62,740 nt of DNA from an uncultured Cellvibrio sp. (lineage in GTDB: Bacteria > Pseudomonadota > Gammaproteobacteria > Pseudomonadales > Cellvibrionaceae), in NCBI GenBank assembly GCA_946481095.1, contig CAMLML010000018.1:1-62740 (forward strand). Reading direction: 5' to 3'. The notes beneath the pieces are model-generated. The model was not told where the DNA came from. It saw only the letters and a program-made list of their open reading frames with translations, and made no database searches. Both the position numbers and the translations under genes were made by a program. Positions within the stretch are counted from its first letter, which is position 1. Each line of letters starts with the position of its first letter. Below are positions 7,852-17,136 of the stretch, piece by piece.

Positions 7852-10334
7852 CACAGGAATTACCCGCCATTATCAGCGATGGTGCAAAGCAACTTTTTGC
7901 GGACGATATCTATTTTGTTCCTATTCGCCACCACAGTCCTGCTTGTGCTTTTGCGCTCAGGCAATTGCTTGCTGATATAAAACCTGCCGCTGTTTTAATA
8001 GAAGCCCCTGATACTTTTCAGGCATTGATACCGCTCTTGTTGCACCCGGATACAAAACCGCCTGTTGCTATCCTGGCGCAAACGCGTGAAAACAAAAAAA
8101 ATACAATCCATGAAGATGATGAAATGGGTGATCTTCAGCCTGAAATACAATCTGCATTTTTTCCTTTATGTGATTACAGCCCCGAATGGATTGCATTGCG
8201 TGATGGCCATGCACTGGGTGCACAACTGGCTTTTATCGATTTACCCTGGAAAGAAAAATTACGGCCTGATGATAAAGGTCTTGAAGTTGAAAACCTTCAG
8301 TCCGAACGTTACCTGGAGCATTCACGTTGGCTGCAATTATTGGCGCGTAACAGTGGTTGTCGCGATCACCATGAACTCTGGGATCGTTTTTTCGAGCAAG
8401 CGTCTTGTGAAAAATTGTGTGATTGGAAAACAATTTTCACGCAAATTTTTTCCTGGTGTGCGATGGCGCGTCTGGATTATGAACAGGAAGTGCTGGAATT
8501 AGAAATGAGTTTGCCGCGTGAGCGTCATATGGCGTCCTGGATAAAAGAATGGCGAAGTAAAATCACAGGCCCTATGGTGGTTGTGACAGGCGGATTTCAT
8601 ACGCTTGAATTACTGAATTGGAAAAATGCAGCGCCACTATCAACAAAACCATCCACTAAAAAAAACAATGATGATCAACAATGGTTAATTCGTTATGGTT
8701 TTGTGCAATTGGATGCCTTGAATTATTACGCAGCGGGAATGCCATCACCTGCTTATTATCAAAATCTGTGGGAGGGTTTACTCGCTCGGGAAGAAAATCC
8801 CTGGCAAAAAACAACACAGTGTTTCTTGCAATTGTTGGTAGAAAAAACGCGTAAAGATGGTTTGTCAGATGCTTTATCTACTGCGGATTTGTTTGCAGCC
8901 AATAAACAGGCAATGGGTCTTGCTTATTTGCGTGGGCATAAAGGCCCGGGACGCAATGATTTAATTGATGCAGTGATTTCCTGTTTTATGAAACGTGAAA
9001 GTGATGACGGATATCAAGGATTACTAACCGATTTACAAAATCTGATGTGCGGTTCCCGATTGGGTGATATACCGGCCTCCGCAGGTTCTCCCCCTTTAGT
9101 GGAGGATGCGCGACGTCAAGCGAAAGCATTGGGCATCAAATTGGATGACAGCGATCAACGCAAAGCGCATCTGGATCTTTATCGTAAGGCCAGTCATCGC
9201 GCACGCAGCCGTTATTTTCATCTACTCAATTATTTACAAATTACTTTTGCTTATTGGGAAAACGGCCCGGATTTTTTAACGGGATCACGCCTGGATATTT
9301 TATTTGAAGATTGGCGTTATGCATGGTCACCTTCAGTGGAGGCGCGTTTGATTGAATTATCTACACAGGGTGTCAGCCTGCAAGCAATCGCATTGCGTAA
9401 ACTTGCACAGGAAGAAGAATTACTTGCCCAACAGGGACAAGCGCGTAATGCAGCAGGTGCAACGCAATTGGTAATACGCGCTTGTTTGATAGGCTTGCAT
9501 CAACGCTTGCCAGCATTACTCGCATTGGTCGAAACGCATTTGCATGAAGATGCTGTTTTCTCATCAGTAGTCAATGCCGGGCATCAATTGTTAACGCTAT
9601 TACAAGCGAGGGAACCACTGGGACTTGAAGCAGACATTGAGGTGTTGTCTCTTTTGCAAAAAGTCTGGTTTGCCGCTTTATTTTTAATGCCGGGATTAAG
9701 TGGATGCAAACCGGAAGATGAGGCTGATTGCATCCGGGATCTAACGGCATTACGTGATTTCACCAAACGTGTAACAAAAATTGCTGCAACAAAAAATATT
9801 GTGGTTGATAGTAGTCTCATGCATGAAAGATTGCGTGAGCTTGCAAATAATTCATCCTCTGCTGCATCCATCAAAGCCTGTGCAGCGGCATTGTTGTATC
9901 TCGATAATCAATGGCAAGGTGCAGATTTGGCATCCATGTTAGCAGGCCAATTTGCTGCAGGCGCTGATGTGGAAACAGCCAGTGGATTTTTGTATGGGTT
10001 GATGCGTACTGCGCCGGAATTGTTGTTGTGTGAACCTGCACTTTTACAACAGATCAATCAATTGGTGACGCAATGGAGCGATGAAGATTTTATTACATTC
10101 CTGCCGGATTTACGTCAGGCATTTACTTATTTGCAGCCGCAGGAAACAGATCAACTTGCACAGGTGATTTGTGATTTGAATGGACTCAGGGAAACCATTT
10201 TTGAATATTACCAATCAGTTTCTGAATCGGATTTGCAACAAGGATTGAATTTACATCTGCTGATGGAAAAAGCATTGGAAGATGACGGCCTCATGCACTG
10301 GTCGAATAAAAAACGGGAGGATATTCATGAGTGA
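7842..10334 (+). CDS. yehM: DUF5682 protein (YehM-type)
   Basis: 830 residues with a GTG start at 7842 that overlaps the MoxR stop by ten bases, implying translational coupling. The N-terminus carries RHHSPACA (29-36), the signature I associate with YehM/DUF5682. A VVVTGGFHT strand-turn motif occurs near residue 250. The N-terminal third looks like an alpha/beta domain with conserved His residues, and the rest is helical and leucine-rich. There is no signal peptide or membrane segment, so it is probably cytoplasmic. Its biochemical role is unknown. Conserved position between the ATPase and the VWA protein suggests it belongs to one complex with them. Confidence 0.85.
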   Translation: MELTQELPAIISDGAKQLFADDIYFVPIRHHSPACAFALRQLLADIKPAAVLIEAPDTFQALIPLLLHPDTKPPVAILAQTRENKKNTIHEDDEMGDLQPEIQSAFFPLCDYSPEWIALRDGHALGAQLAFIDLPWKEKLRPDDKGLEVENLQSERYLEHSRWLQLLARNSGCRDHHELWDRFFEQASCEKLCDWKTIFTQIFSWCAMARLDYEQEVLELEMSLPRERHMASWIKEWRSKITGPMVVVTGGFHTLELLNWKNAAPLSTKPSTKKNNDDQQWLIRYGFVQLDALNYYAAGMPSPAYYQNLWEGLLAREENPWQKTTQCFLQLLVEKTRKDGLSDALSTADLFAANKQAMGLAYLRGHKGPGRNDLIDAVISCFMKRESDDGYQGLLTDLQNLMCGSRLGDIPASAGSPPLVEDARRQAKALGIKLDDSDQRKAHLDLYRKASHRARSRYFHLLNYLQITFAYWENGPDFLTGSRLDILFEDWRYAWSPSVEARLIELSTQGVSLQAIALRKLAQEEELLAQQGQARNAAGATQLVIRACLIGLHQRLPALLALVETHLHEDAVFSSVVNAGHQLLTLLQAREPLGLEADIEVLSLLQKVWFAALFLMPGLSGCKPEDEADCIRDLTALRDFTKRVTKIAATKNIVVDSSLMHERLRELANNSSSAASIKACAAALLYLDNQWQGADLASMLAGQFAAGADVETASGFLYGLMRTAPELLLCEPALLQQINQLVTQWSDEDFITFLPDLRQAFTYLQPQETDQLAQVICDLNGLRETIFEYYQSVSESDLQQGLNLHLLMEKALEDDGLMHWSNKKREDIHE

Positions 10335-11451
10335 TCAACTCGCTGCCCGTCGCTGGCGATTATTGCTAGGCCGATATGCTGACAGATCCATGTCATCGCA
10401 ATCGCTGTTTAACACCCATGATCAGCAACTGGAAAACTCCCTTGAATATATTTACGGACGTGAATACGACCGGCGTGGTTTTGCAGCGCGCCCCGGGTCA
10501 TTGGATCCCAGTCAGATTCGCGCAGTGGATTGGTTAACACGCACTCGCAAATTATTTCCCAAAGCTGTCTATGAGCGTATTCAGCAGCAGGCGCTTGAGC
10601 GTTACGGTATGACAGATTTATTAAATGATCCGGCTACCATTGCTAACCTGGAGCCTAATCAAGCAATAGTGAAAACACTCATGGCTTTGCGTGGTCGTTT
10701 AAGTGCAAGCGCACGTGATGCGGTGAAATCTGTTATCGCAAAAACAGTAGAAGAAATTACACGCAAGTTGAAACCAAAAATTACCCATTCTATTTTGGGC
10801 AAACGTTTTCGTTTCCGTTCCAGTGTATTGGCCAGTGCGCAAAATTTTGATTGGCGGAAAACTATCGCCAGCAATCTCAAACATTACGATCATAAACGAC
10901 AACAATTGATTATCGAAAAACCCAAATTCAATGCACGTGTAAAGCCGCAATTGCCATGGGATCTTGTTTTGTGTATTGACCAAAGTGGTTCCATGAGTGA
11001 TTCCATTATTTATGCTGCAGTGCTTGCCGGCATACTGGCAGGTTTGCCGAATATTCGTGTGCGCTTGCTGGTGTTTGATACACAAGTCGTTGACCTGAGT
11101 CATCTTGCACATGATCCGGTTGAAGTCCTGCTAACAGTGCAATTGGGTGGCGGTACAAATATTGGCAAAGCTGTCAGTTACGGTGAAACACTTATTCGCA
11201 ATCCCCGGCGCAGTATATTTGCGCTGATCAGTGATTTTTGTGAGGGTGCTCCACCTGCAGTGTTGATTAATTCTGTCAGGAGAATGGCTGAGGCGAGGGT
11301 CAAGTTGATTGGATTGGCTGCATTGGATGATTCGGCGCATCCTATTTACGATACGGTCATGGCTCAAAAATTGGTGAATATGGGTATGCAGGTGGCTGCT
11401 TTAACACCTGAACATTTTGCAGCATGGCTTGGCGAAATTATTCAGGGATAA
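10327..11451 (+). CDS. yehP: VWA-domain protein (YehP-type), MoxR partner
   Basis: 374 residues. The C-terminal half is a von Willebrand A domain with a complete metal-ion-dependent adhesion site: DQSGS (D218, S220, S222), T277 in GGGTNI and D303 in ISDF. The N-terminal half is helical and basic. The start at 10327 is preferred over an upstream in-frame codon at 10282 because GGGAGG precedes it at correct spacing; it overlaps the DUF5682 stop by eight bases. VWA proteins encoded beside MoxR ATPases typically act as the ATPase's metal-dependent substrate or adaptor. Confidence 0.88.
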   Translation: MSDQLAARRWRLLLGRYADRSMSSQSLFNTHDQQLENSLEYIYGREYDRRGFAARPGSLDPSQIRAVDWLTRTRKLFPKAVYERIQQQALERYGMTDLLNDPATIANLEPNQAIVKTLMALRGRLSASARDAVKSVIAKTVEEITRKLKPKITHSILGKRFRFRSSVLASAQNFDWRKTIASNLKHYDHKRQQLIIEKPKFNARVKPQLPWDLVLCIDQSGSMSDSIIYAAVLAGILAGLPNIRVRLLVFDTQVVDLSHLAHDPVEVLLTVQLGGGTNIGKAVSYGETLIRNPRRSIFALISDFCEGAPPAVLINSVRRMAEARVKLIGLAALDDSAHPIYDTVMAQKLVNMGMQVAALTPEHFAAWLGEIIQG

Positions 11452-11455
11452 GTGA

Positions 11456-13525
11456 ATGAACTGGACACAAATCTACGCAAGTTATACAGATGACATTTTG
11501 GCAACGCTGAGCAATCCTGGATTGGTTCGACGCGCATTAAAGGATTTGGATTCGATTGCATGGATTGATCAATTATCGGATTCAGGTTGTTTGTCGATTG
11601 ATGGGCAACAAGTGAATTTAAATGGCAAGGGAATTCCTGCTGCAAAATGCACATGCCCTTCACCGGGAATTTGCAAACATATAATCGCTGCAAGTATTTG
11701 GCTGCGTAACAATCTTGCGCAGACAAATGAAAGTACAAATGGAAGTGAAAGTAAAAGTGAAAAAAAATCAGTGGATGCACTCACAGATGCCTTGTCACTG
11801 GACTCTGTCGCTATATTCAAATCAGCAGGTATTGCCAATGTTCGCAAAGCCTGGCAATTACTTCAGGAAATGACACAGCCACCGCAAATCAGTAAATTGC
11901 AATCGGGTTTGAATATTGAATTTATGGATTTCACCGTGACTTATCTTGCTGGTGGAAAATTGGATGCCATGGTGTCTGCCGCACCGGAAAAACAAGCCAA
12001 AGCAATTCACTTGGCTGCACTTGTCAGTGTGTGGCAATTACATCAAAAAATTATTGAATGGCCGAAATCTATTGCAACGGAACCGCTCAATGCTGAAAAA
12101 ATATTGACTCAGGATGAAAGAGATCTTATTGATCAGACAGAATTGATTATTACTGAACTGCTGGAATTGGGTCTTGCACATATCAGCAGTGCCAGTGCGC
12201 AAAGATTGCTGGGATTCAGCCTTTCCGTACGTGCAGAAGGTTTGCCGAGGCTCGCTGCTTTACTGCGCACACTCAGTGGTTTGATCAATGCACTAGCCGA
12301 ACGCAAACAGGAAGTAGATGTGATTGATGTGTTGCAACAGCTTGCACGGCTCTATGCATGGTGTGAAGCTTGTCGTAATGCCAGTGGTGAAAAATTGGAA
12401 AAATTGCGTGGCCAATACCAGCGTGATTTTAATGAAAATGAAAAAAATCTTGAGTTACTGCCTTTGGGAGCTTGGTGGTGGCAAAACCCGAGTGGTGCAC
12501 GTGGTTTAAGTTTGGCATTGGTTAATATCAAAAATACTGTTGAAGAAAAATCCATTACAAAAACAGACGGCCTATTAAAAACAGCGGGAACAAGAGATAT
12601 TTTGTTGGCTGTGCAAGCGCGACCTAATGCTCTGGATTCGCAATTCAATCAATATCAGGCTTGGGGTTATACTTCCCTGTGGCAAGGCTCAGGGTCAGTT
12701 TCAACGATTTGCAGTAAAAGTTTATTATTGGAATATGCCAGGCTGACATCAGATGGTCGTATTGCACTGGCTGGTGAAACACGTGCGCAATTGAAGGATC
12801 CGTTAGTTGTGGATGATTCGCGATTAAAGGATTTGGGAATTCACAACTGGCAAGATTTATCGGCATTGATCAGTAGAGCAAATGGTTTACATGGCAATGG
12901 ATTGGAGTGCGTACTTTTGTGTCCTGCCAGTGTCACCAAGCCCCAATTGGATGAAATCACCCAAACAGTTTTTATTGAAGCCATAGATGGCCAGCAAAAA
13001 ATTATCCTGTCGCTTTCTGTTGTACAAGATCAACAGAGTATAAAAGTGCTTGAATATTTGCTGCAGAAATATCCTTCTCCCCGCGCTATTCTTGCCAGAA
13101 TAATCTACAACAATTTTGGTTATAGCCTTGAACCTGTATCCTTATTAGTGGATGAAAAAGGTTTTTTACATAACAAGGTTCTGATGTTTGAAAATTATCC
13201 ACTGGTAAAAAAGTCGAGCATTCTTGAAAAATTATTGCAAAAACTGGATATGCGAAAACCGGTAACGGTGGAGGCAATTCCGAAAAAAATCAATGAACGT
13301 TTGGTAACCAGTATTATGCCTGTTATGGAATCGCTGGCATTGACGGGTCGTTTGTCTTTTACACCGCAACAAAAACAAATATTGGGTGAGCAAGCAAAAA
13401 TAGCACAGGCTATGGGGCTGAATATTATTCATCAACCCCTGATGGATTTGATGGGCAAGAACAATCTGCAATCAATTGATATTTTAAAAATAACCTATCT
13501 CTTGCATAGATTGAATGTGCTGTAA
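11456..13525 (+). CDS. yehQ: SWIM zinc-finger protein (YehQ-type)
   Basis: 689 residues, starting four bases after the VWA stop. A SWIM-type zinc motif CxCx5CxH is present as C65, C67, C73 and H75 (KCTCPSPGICKH). SWIM domains are associated with DNA or protein binding. The remainder is mostly helical with no other motif I recognise. It is the last gene of the operon: a minus-strand gene ends 15 bases downstream and no clear hairpin terminator lies between them. The position matches E. coli yehQ, which follows yehP. Function unknown. Confidence 0.85.
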   Translation: MNWTQIYASYTDDILATLSNPGLVRRALKDLDSIAWIDQLSDSGCLSIDGQQVNLNGKGIPAAKCTCPSPGICKHIIAASIWLRNNLAQTNESTNGSESKSEKKSVDALTDALSLDSVAIFKSAGIANVRKAWQLLQEMTQPPQISKLQSGLNIEFMDFTVTYLAGGKLDAMVSAAPEKQAKAIHLAALVSVWQLHQKIIEWPKSIATEPLNAEKILTQDERDLIDQTELIITELLELGLAHISSASAQRLLGFSLSVRAEGLPRLAALLRTLSGLINALAERKQEVDVIDVLQQLARLYAWCEACRNASGEKLEKLRGQYQRDFNENEKNLELLPLGAWWWQNPSGARGLSLALVNIKNTVEEKSITKTDGLLKTAGTRDILLAVQARPNALDSQFNQYQAWGYTSLWQGSGSVSTICSKSLLLEYARLTSDGRIALAGETRAQLKDPLVVDDSRLKDLGIHNWQDLSALISRANGLHGNGLECVLLCPASVTKPQLDEITQTVFIEAIDGQQKIILSLSVVQDQQSIKVLEYLLQKYPSPRAILARIIYNNFGYSLEPVSLLVDEKGFLHNKVLMFENYPLVKKSSILEKLLQKLDMRKPVTVEAIPKKINERLVTSIMPVMESLALTGRLSFTPQQKQILGEQAKIAQAMGLNIIHQPLMDLMGKNNLQSIDILKITYLLHRLNVL

Positions 13526-13539
13526 AAAATACGAAAGAA

Positions 13540-14280
13540 TCAGGGTGCATTTAACCAGGGTTTTAAATTCACTATGGCAATCACTGCACCTGTTTCGCGT
13601 TTGATTAAAACACTGACAGGAATTTCCCTGGCATTGAGCGGTAAAAATGCATTGGCTTCCGGCCATTTTGCCAATACTGCTTTGACTTCTTCGGGTTTGT
13701 TAAATTGATTGAGTTGTGACAAGTCCTGAGCTTTTTGTTTTACCGATTCTACTTGATTATTAATCGGTTCATAAAAATCAGCCCGTCTGGGAAGATCCAC
13801 ACCTTTAAATGCACTTTCGTACAAGATTTTTTTCTGTTCGGTATCAGTGGGGTAGTGCAAGGCAACCCATTGTGGCCCGGAAAAACTTGTTGCCTGATAT
13901 TCCGGTTTGGCTTTTGCCATGTAGTGATGTTTCATTTCAAAGGCTTGTACTGCTACAAAGGCGTCTTTGTTAAATACAAACCATACAGGTCTCCCCTGGG
14001 CGATAATATGCATTCCATAAATAAAAGCGCTTATCTGGATGATAATGATCAGGGCAAGGTCGAACTTCAGCGATTTTTTACCCTGTTTGCAAACCGCCAG
14101 TGTTAACAAGGGGCCTGCAACCACATCAACGCCCAACAACAGCAGTACGACAGAAGTAACGCCTATAGCCTGAGCAAGTGGGGATGGGTACCAGACTAAA
14201 AAAATAATGCCCGTGGCGACCAATGCCATGCACACAGATGCTACTAAATGTATTAAAAATCCACGCAATCGAAATGACAT
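13540..14280 (-). CDS. TfpX/TfpZ-like type IV pilin accessory protein
   Basis: 246 residues. Hydrophobic segments at about 7-31, 34-62 and 72-92 place the N-terminal third in the inner membrane. A soluble periplasmic-type domain of ~150 residues follows and ends in a strand-rich region (EIPVSVLIKRETGAV). The pattern GRPVWFVFNKDAFVAV and the YPTDTEQKK region match TfpX/TfpZ proteins, which in other gammaproteobacteria accompany and help assemble particular type IV pilins. No pilin gene lies beside it, so the partner is elsewhere or the gene is solitary. Convergent with the SWIM gene. Confidence 0.7.
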   Translation of the reverse strand: MSFRLRGFLIHLVASVCMALVATGIIFLVWYPSPLAQAIGVTSVVLLLLGVDVVAGPLLTLAVCKQGKKSLKFDLALIIIIQISAFIYGMHIIAQGRPVWFVFNKDAFVAVQAFEMKHHYMAKAKPEYQATSFSGPQWVALHYPTDTEQKKILYESAFKGVDLPRRADFYEPINNQVESVKQKAQDLSQLNQFNKPEEVKAVLAKWPEANAFLPLNAREIPVSVLIKRETGAVIAIVNLKPWLNAP

Positions 14281-14452
14281 AATTCAAAAACCAATTTGTT
14301 CGTCGATGAACTATGAGATTAGCATGAAAAAATCTTATCACAAGTCATCACAGTGACATCTTTTACTGTGGCGATTGCAGTTGGTGGAATCAAACAATTT
14401 CTGGTGCTTTTTTTGAGGTCTTTGCACGAATTACCTTTATTTAATTTTTCTC

Positions 14453-14537
14453 CGTCATTCCCGCGAAGGCGGGAATCCAGTCTTTAATTTTGCTGAAATT
14501 TTTTAACAGCTGGATTCCTGCCTTCGCAGGAATGACG
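14453..14537. repeat. Dispersed inverted repeat (REP/MITE-like)
   Basis: The arms CGTCATTCCCGCGAAGG..GAATCCAG (14453-14480) and CTGGATTCCTGCCTTCGCAGGAATGACG-type sequence (14510-14537) are near-perfect inverted repeats around an AT-rich loop. GTCATTCCCGCGAAGGCGGG is a very common dispersed repeat in proteobacterial genomes. It sits directly downstream of the aminotransferase gene. The rest of 14281-14558 shows no gene. Confidence 0.75.
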
Positions 14538-14558
14538 ATGTTTTGATTGGTACTCTTA

Positions 14559-15854
14559 TTATTGGTTCTTTGCAAAATAGCTGGCTGCTTTTTTTAAAAT
14601 TTCCAACTCTTCCATTTTTTCAGTCAATTGCCGTTTTAGTCGCGCATTTTCAGCTTCCAAAACAGATTCCCTTTCAGTCGACGGGGTTGGTGTTGGATTC
14701 ACTTCCGGTTGAGCTGCAATTTTTGCCAGCTCCAGTTTAAATGCGGATAACAAATAATCGACATCTGCAGCAGGACGCGCTGCAATTCTGAAGTACTGTT
14801 CATTGGAACCCATTTTGTTGCCGCAATTGCGGATAAAACAACCGTGATTTTGCAGCATTAAATCCCGCAAACGGGTGCCGTTAATGTCGTCTCGCAATTT
14901 CACAAAAATAAAATTGGAGTGAGTCGGGTAGACAGTGAATTCCGGTAGTTCTTTGAATCGTCTGGATAGATATTGTGCATCGGCAATCGTTTTCATGCGG
15001 CTTGTATGATAAGTTTTCTGCTCATCCTTTATTAAATGCAACAACATTTCAGTAATGCCATTGACATTCCAGTAAGGCAAGTGTTTACGCATAATTGCAA
15101 TGTTATCTTTGTTGCTGATCGCAAAACCCATGCGCAAACCGTGTAGCCCGATATTTTTACCAAGACTTTTTAATACCCAGGCATTGGTGTAATTGGCAAC
15201 ATCATTTTTAATAGAAGGTGGATTCTCTCCGGAAAAATCGATAAAAGATTCGTCAATGATAATGTTATCCAGTTCAGGCAACTGTTCAATCACCCATAAA
15301 ATTTGCTCACGTGACAATATTGAACCGGTTGGATTGTTTGGATTGCAAATAACCAGATTGCGTGCTCGCGATGCTTTGACTTTTATCACCAATTGATCAG
15401 GACTCAGATATTGGTTAAGTGAATCTTCGTATCGGTAAGTGTGTAATTCAATACCCAGCCCTTGAGGTTCTTCTATCCAGCGGCCAAAAGATGGCACCGG
15501 TACAAATAAACTTTTTTTGATAAAAATTGAATTCAGCCAGGAGATAATTTCGGTTGAACCATTACCGGCAATAATAGTAGCTGGATTTTTTATTTCGGAA
15601 AAATGCGCAATATTTTCGGCGATACTTTCATTCGAGCCGGGATAATATTTAAGCGCGTAGGTAATTTTTTCCTGCAACTTATCCATTACTTCTGCAGGCG
15701 GAAAATAAGGATTCACAGGAATGCAATAATCACGCAGGTTATTTATTTCTGTGAATTGTTTGGTCAGGCTGGCATAGGATGGATTATGAGTAGTTTTGGC
15801 AAAAAGGCCTGTATCAAACTGCTTATGTGTTGAGTCCAATTTAATATCGAGCAT
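14559..15854 (-). CDS. HisC/CobD-like PLP aminotransferase with an IS3 OrfA-like C-terminal tail
   Basis: 431 residues, about 50 longer than usual for this fold-type I family. Seen: CNPNNPTG (170-177), D201 in IIDESF, the PLP lysine K233 in SLGKNIGLHGLRMGF, and substrate-carboxylate Arg in FRIAARP (about 356-361). The family includes histidinol-phosphate and threonine-phosphate enzymes; the substrate here is not determined. After residue ~380 comes a Pro/Thr linker, then a coiled coil ending ILKKAASYFAKNQ (419-431). That resembles the C-terminus of IS3-family OrfA (leucine zipper, ILKKAAAYFAKE type). The fusion probably arose by capture of insertion-sequence DNA. The stop falls 22 bases from a dispersed palindrome. 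Confidence 0.85.
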   Translation of the reverse strand: MLDIKLDSTHKQFDTGLFAKTTHNPSYASLTKQFTEINNLRDYCIPVNPYFPPAEVMDKLQEKITYALKYYPGSNESIAENIAHFSEIKNPATIIAGNGSTEIISWLNSIFIKKSLFVPVPSFGRWIEEPQGLGIELHTYRYEDSLNQYLSPDQLVIKVKASRARNLVICNPNNPTGSILSREQILWVIEQLPELDNIIIDESFIDFSGENPPSIKNDVANYTNAWVLKSLGKNIGLHGLRMGFAISNKDNIAIMRKHLPYWNVNGITEMLLHLIKDEQKTYHTSRMKTIADAQYLSRRFKELPEFTVYPTHSNFIFVKLRDDINGTRLRDLMLQNHGCFIRNCGNKMGSNEQYFRIAARPAADVDYLLSAFKLELAKIAAQPEVNPTPTPSTERESVLEAENARLKRQLTEKMEELEILKKAASYFAKNQ

Positions 15855-16127
15855 AGGAAATTCTCTTCAGGTTGAGTTCCGCGACGATTACAGTGAAGTG
15901 TTTCAGATTTTTATTCCTGACAGCTCTGCCTGTGCGAGCAAATAGCAATTTATGGACATTCAGGAACGCAAAAATTGGGTACAGATTATTATTGGTTTTA
16001 TTGAGTCTGGTGTTGGTCGTGTTTAGCCGATATACAATCCACATCTCGGCGCACAATCTAATGGATTGAGATCAGGCAGGCAAAGCACTCTTTTTAATTT
16101 GTGACTGATGTCATGAAATAATCAAAA

Positions 16128-16595
16128 TCAGGAGTCGATTTTTACGCCGGATATTTTTTCAATATAGCGAACAAAGCTGGGATCCTCGCCTAACAAGAGT
16201 TTGGGTAATTGGGCGCGAAAGTGAGGTTTGTGACACCATTCCATAATATAGTCTTCCCATGAATTCCAACGACGAGCCTGTTTGGGTGACATATCATCTT
16301 CAAACAATAATAAATATGCGCGTTCGAAAAGTGATGTCAACATGGTAAAAATAATCAGCAAACGCTCTTTTTGTTCTTCAGTGAGTGGTGGTGTTTCTTC
16401 TGTTGAAAATAAACGCAAATCAGGATGTTCCAGTGCGACTTTGAGAAAGTCTTGATAATTGTCTGATAGCAATTGGTAGACTTCTTCTTCTTCGTTTTCA
16501 CGTTCTTTTCGTTGTTCAAACAAAAAAACAAAAATGGCCAGAGGCAAGCCTATTACCGTGACTATGTAACTCATCAATTCCCAGTTTTCTAACAT
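16128..16595 (-). CDS. Small single-span inner-membrane protein of unknown function
   Basis: About 155 residues. One membrane helix near the N-terminus (about 7-26: MSYIVTVIGLPLAIFVF) is followed by a charged acidic coiled region (ERENEEEEV) and a helical cytoplasmic domain with WNSWEDYIMEWC. I do not recognise a named family. ATG 16595 is chosen over a TTG two codons earlier. It is co-directional with and 21 bases downstream of darP, so it may be the last gene of the ptsO-darP transcript. The 15855-16127 stretch beyond it holds nothing I can identify. Confidence 0.65.
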   Translation of the reverse strand: MLENWELMSYIVTVIGLPLAIFVFLFEQRKERENEEEEVYQLLSDNYQDFLKVALEHPDLRLFSTEETPPLTEEQKERLLIIFTMLTSLFERAYLLLFEDDMSPKQARRWNSWEDYIMEWCHKPHFRAQLPKLLLGEDPSFVRYIEKISGVKIDS

Positions 16596-16616
16596 GATCA
16601 ATACACCTTCGCAGGT

Positions 16617-17135
16617 TTAATCCTGAGCTTCCATTTGCTCTCGAATATACGCAAACAACTTGCGTGCGCTGGCAGCCGGTTTGTTTTCTTCTTTTTCTTT
16701 TTGCGAGCTGCGAATTAACTGACGCAAATGTTGTACATCAATTCCGGGGCAAGCATTCACCAATTGTTGAAATGCATTTTTGTCGTTTTCAATTAACAAA
16801 TCGCGATAACGCTCGACTTGATGCTGCCGATGAATATGCTGATCACTACGATTTTGCATTTTATCGACTGCTGCCTGAATTTCTTCATGATTGCCTTCAC
16901 GCATCAATCGACCTATATACTGGATTTGTCGGCGGCGTGCTTCTTTTGGCGGCATTTTACGTGCGATATAAATAGCATCGAGCATTTCATCGGATAATGG
17001 AATATTGGCCAATTGTTTTTCATTCATATCCACCATGCGCTCGCCCAAGGCTTGCAATGCATGCATTTCCCGTTTGACCTGTGATTTACTTTTGATGTAA
17101 TCATCAGGGTTGATATCGTCGTACTGGTATACCAT
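16617..17135 (-). CDS. darP: DarP/YjgA ribosome-associated protein (DUF615)
   Basis: 172 residues from ATG 17135; the 16 codons upstream in the open frame belong to the end of ptsO. The sequence is helical and highly charged. YIKSKSQVKREMHALQALG at the N-terminus and KEARRRQIQYIGRLMR (about residues 64-79) are the conserved DUF615 signatures. E. coli DarP (YjgA) co-purifies with the 50S subunit and assists late large-subunit assembly. The start lies one base after the ptsO stop, so the two are probably co-translated. Confidence 0.92.
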   Translation of the reverse strand: MVYQYDDINPDDYIKSKSQVKREMHALQALGERMVDMNEKQLANIPLSDEMLDAIYIARKMPPKEARRRQIQYIGRLMREGNHEEIQAAVDKMQNRSDQHIHRQHQVERYRDLLIENDKNAFQQLVNACPGIDVQHLRQLIRSSQKEKEENKPAASARKLFAYIREQMEAQD

Positions 17136-17136
17136 T

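Noticed and set aside
10699..11112. 137-residue minus-strand frame inside the VWA gene
   Set aside because: A shadow of a strongly conserved coding region with an intact metal site.
15841..16069. Two short overlapping open frames on opposite strands
   Set aside because: They overlap each other, lack family features and fill an intergenic gap; the hydrophobic plus-strand frame has no convincing ribosome site.
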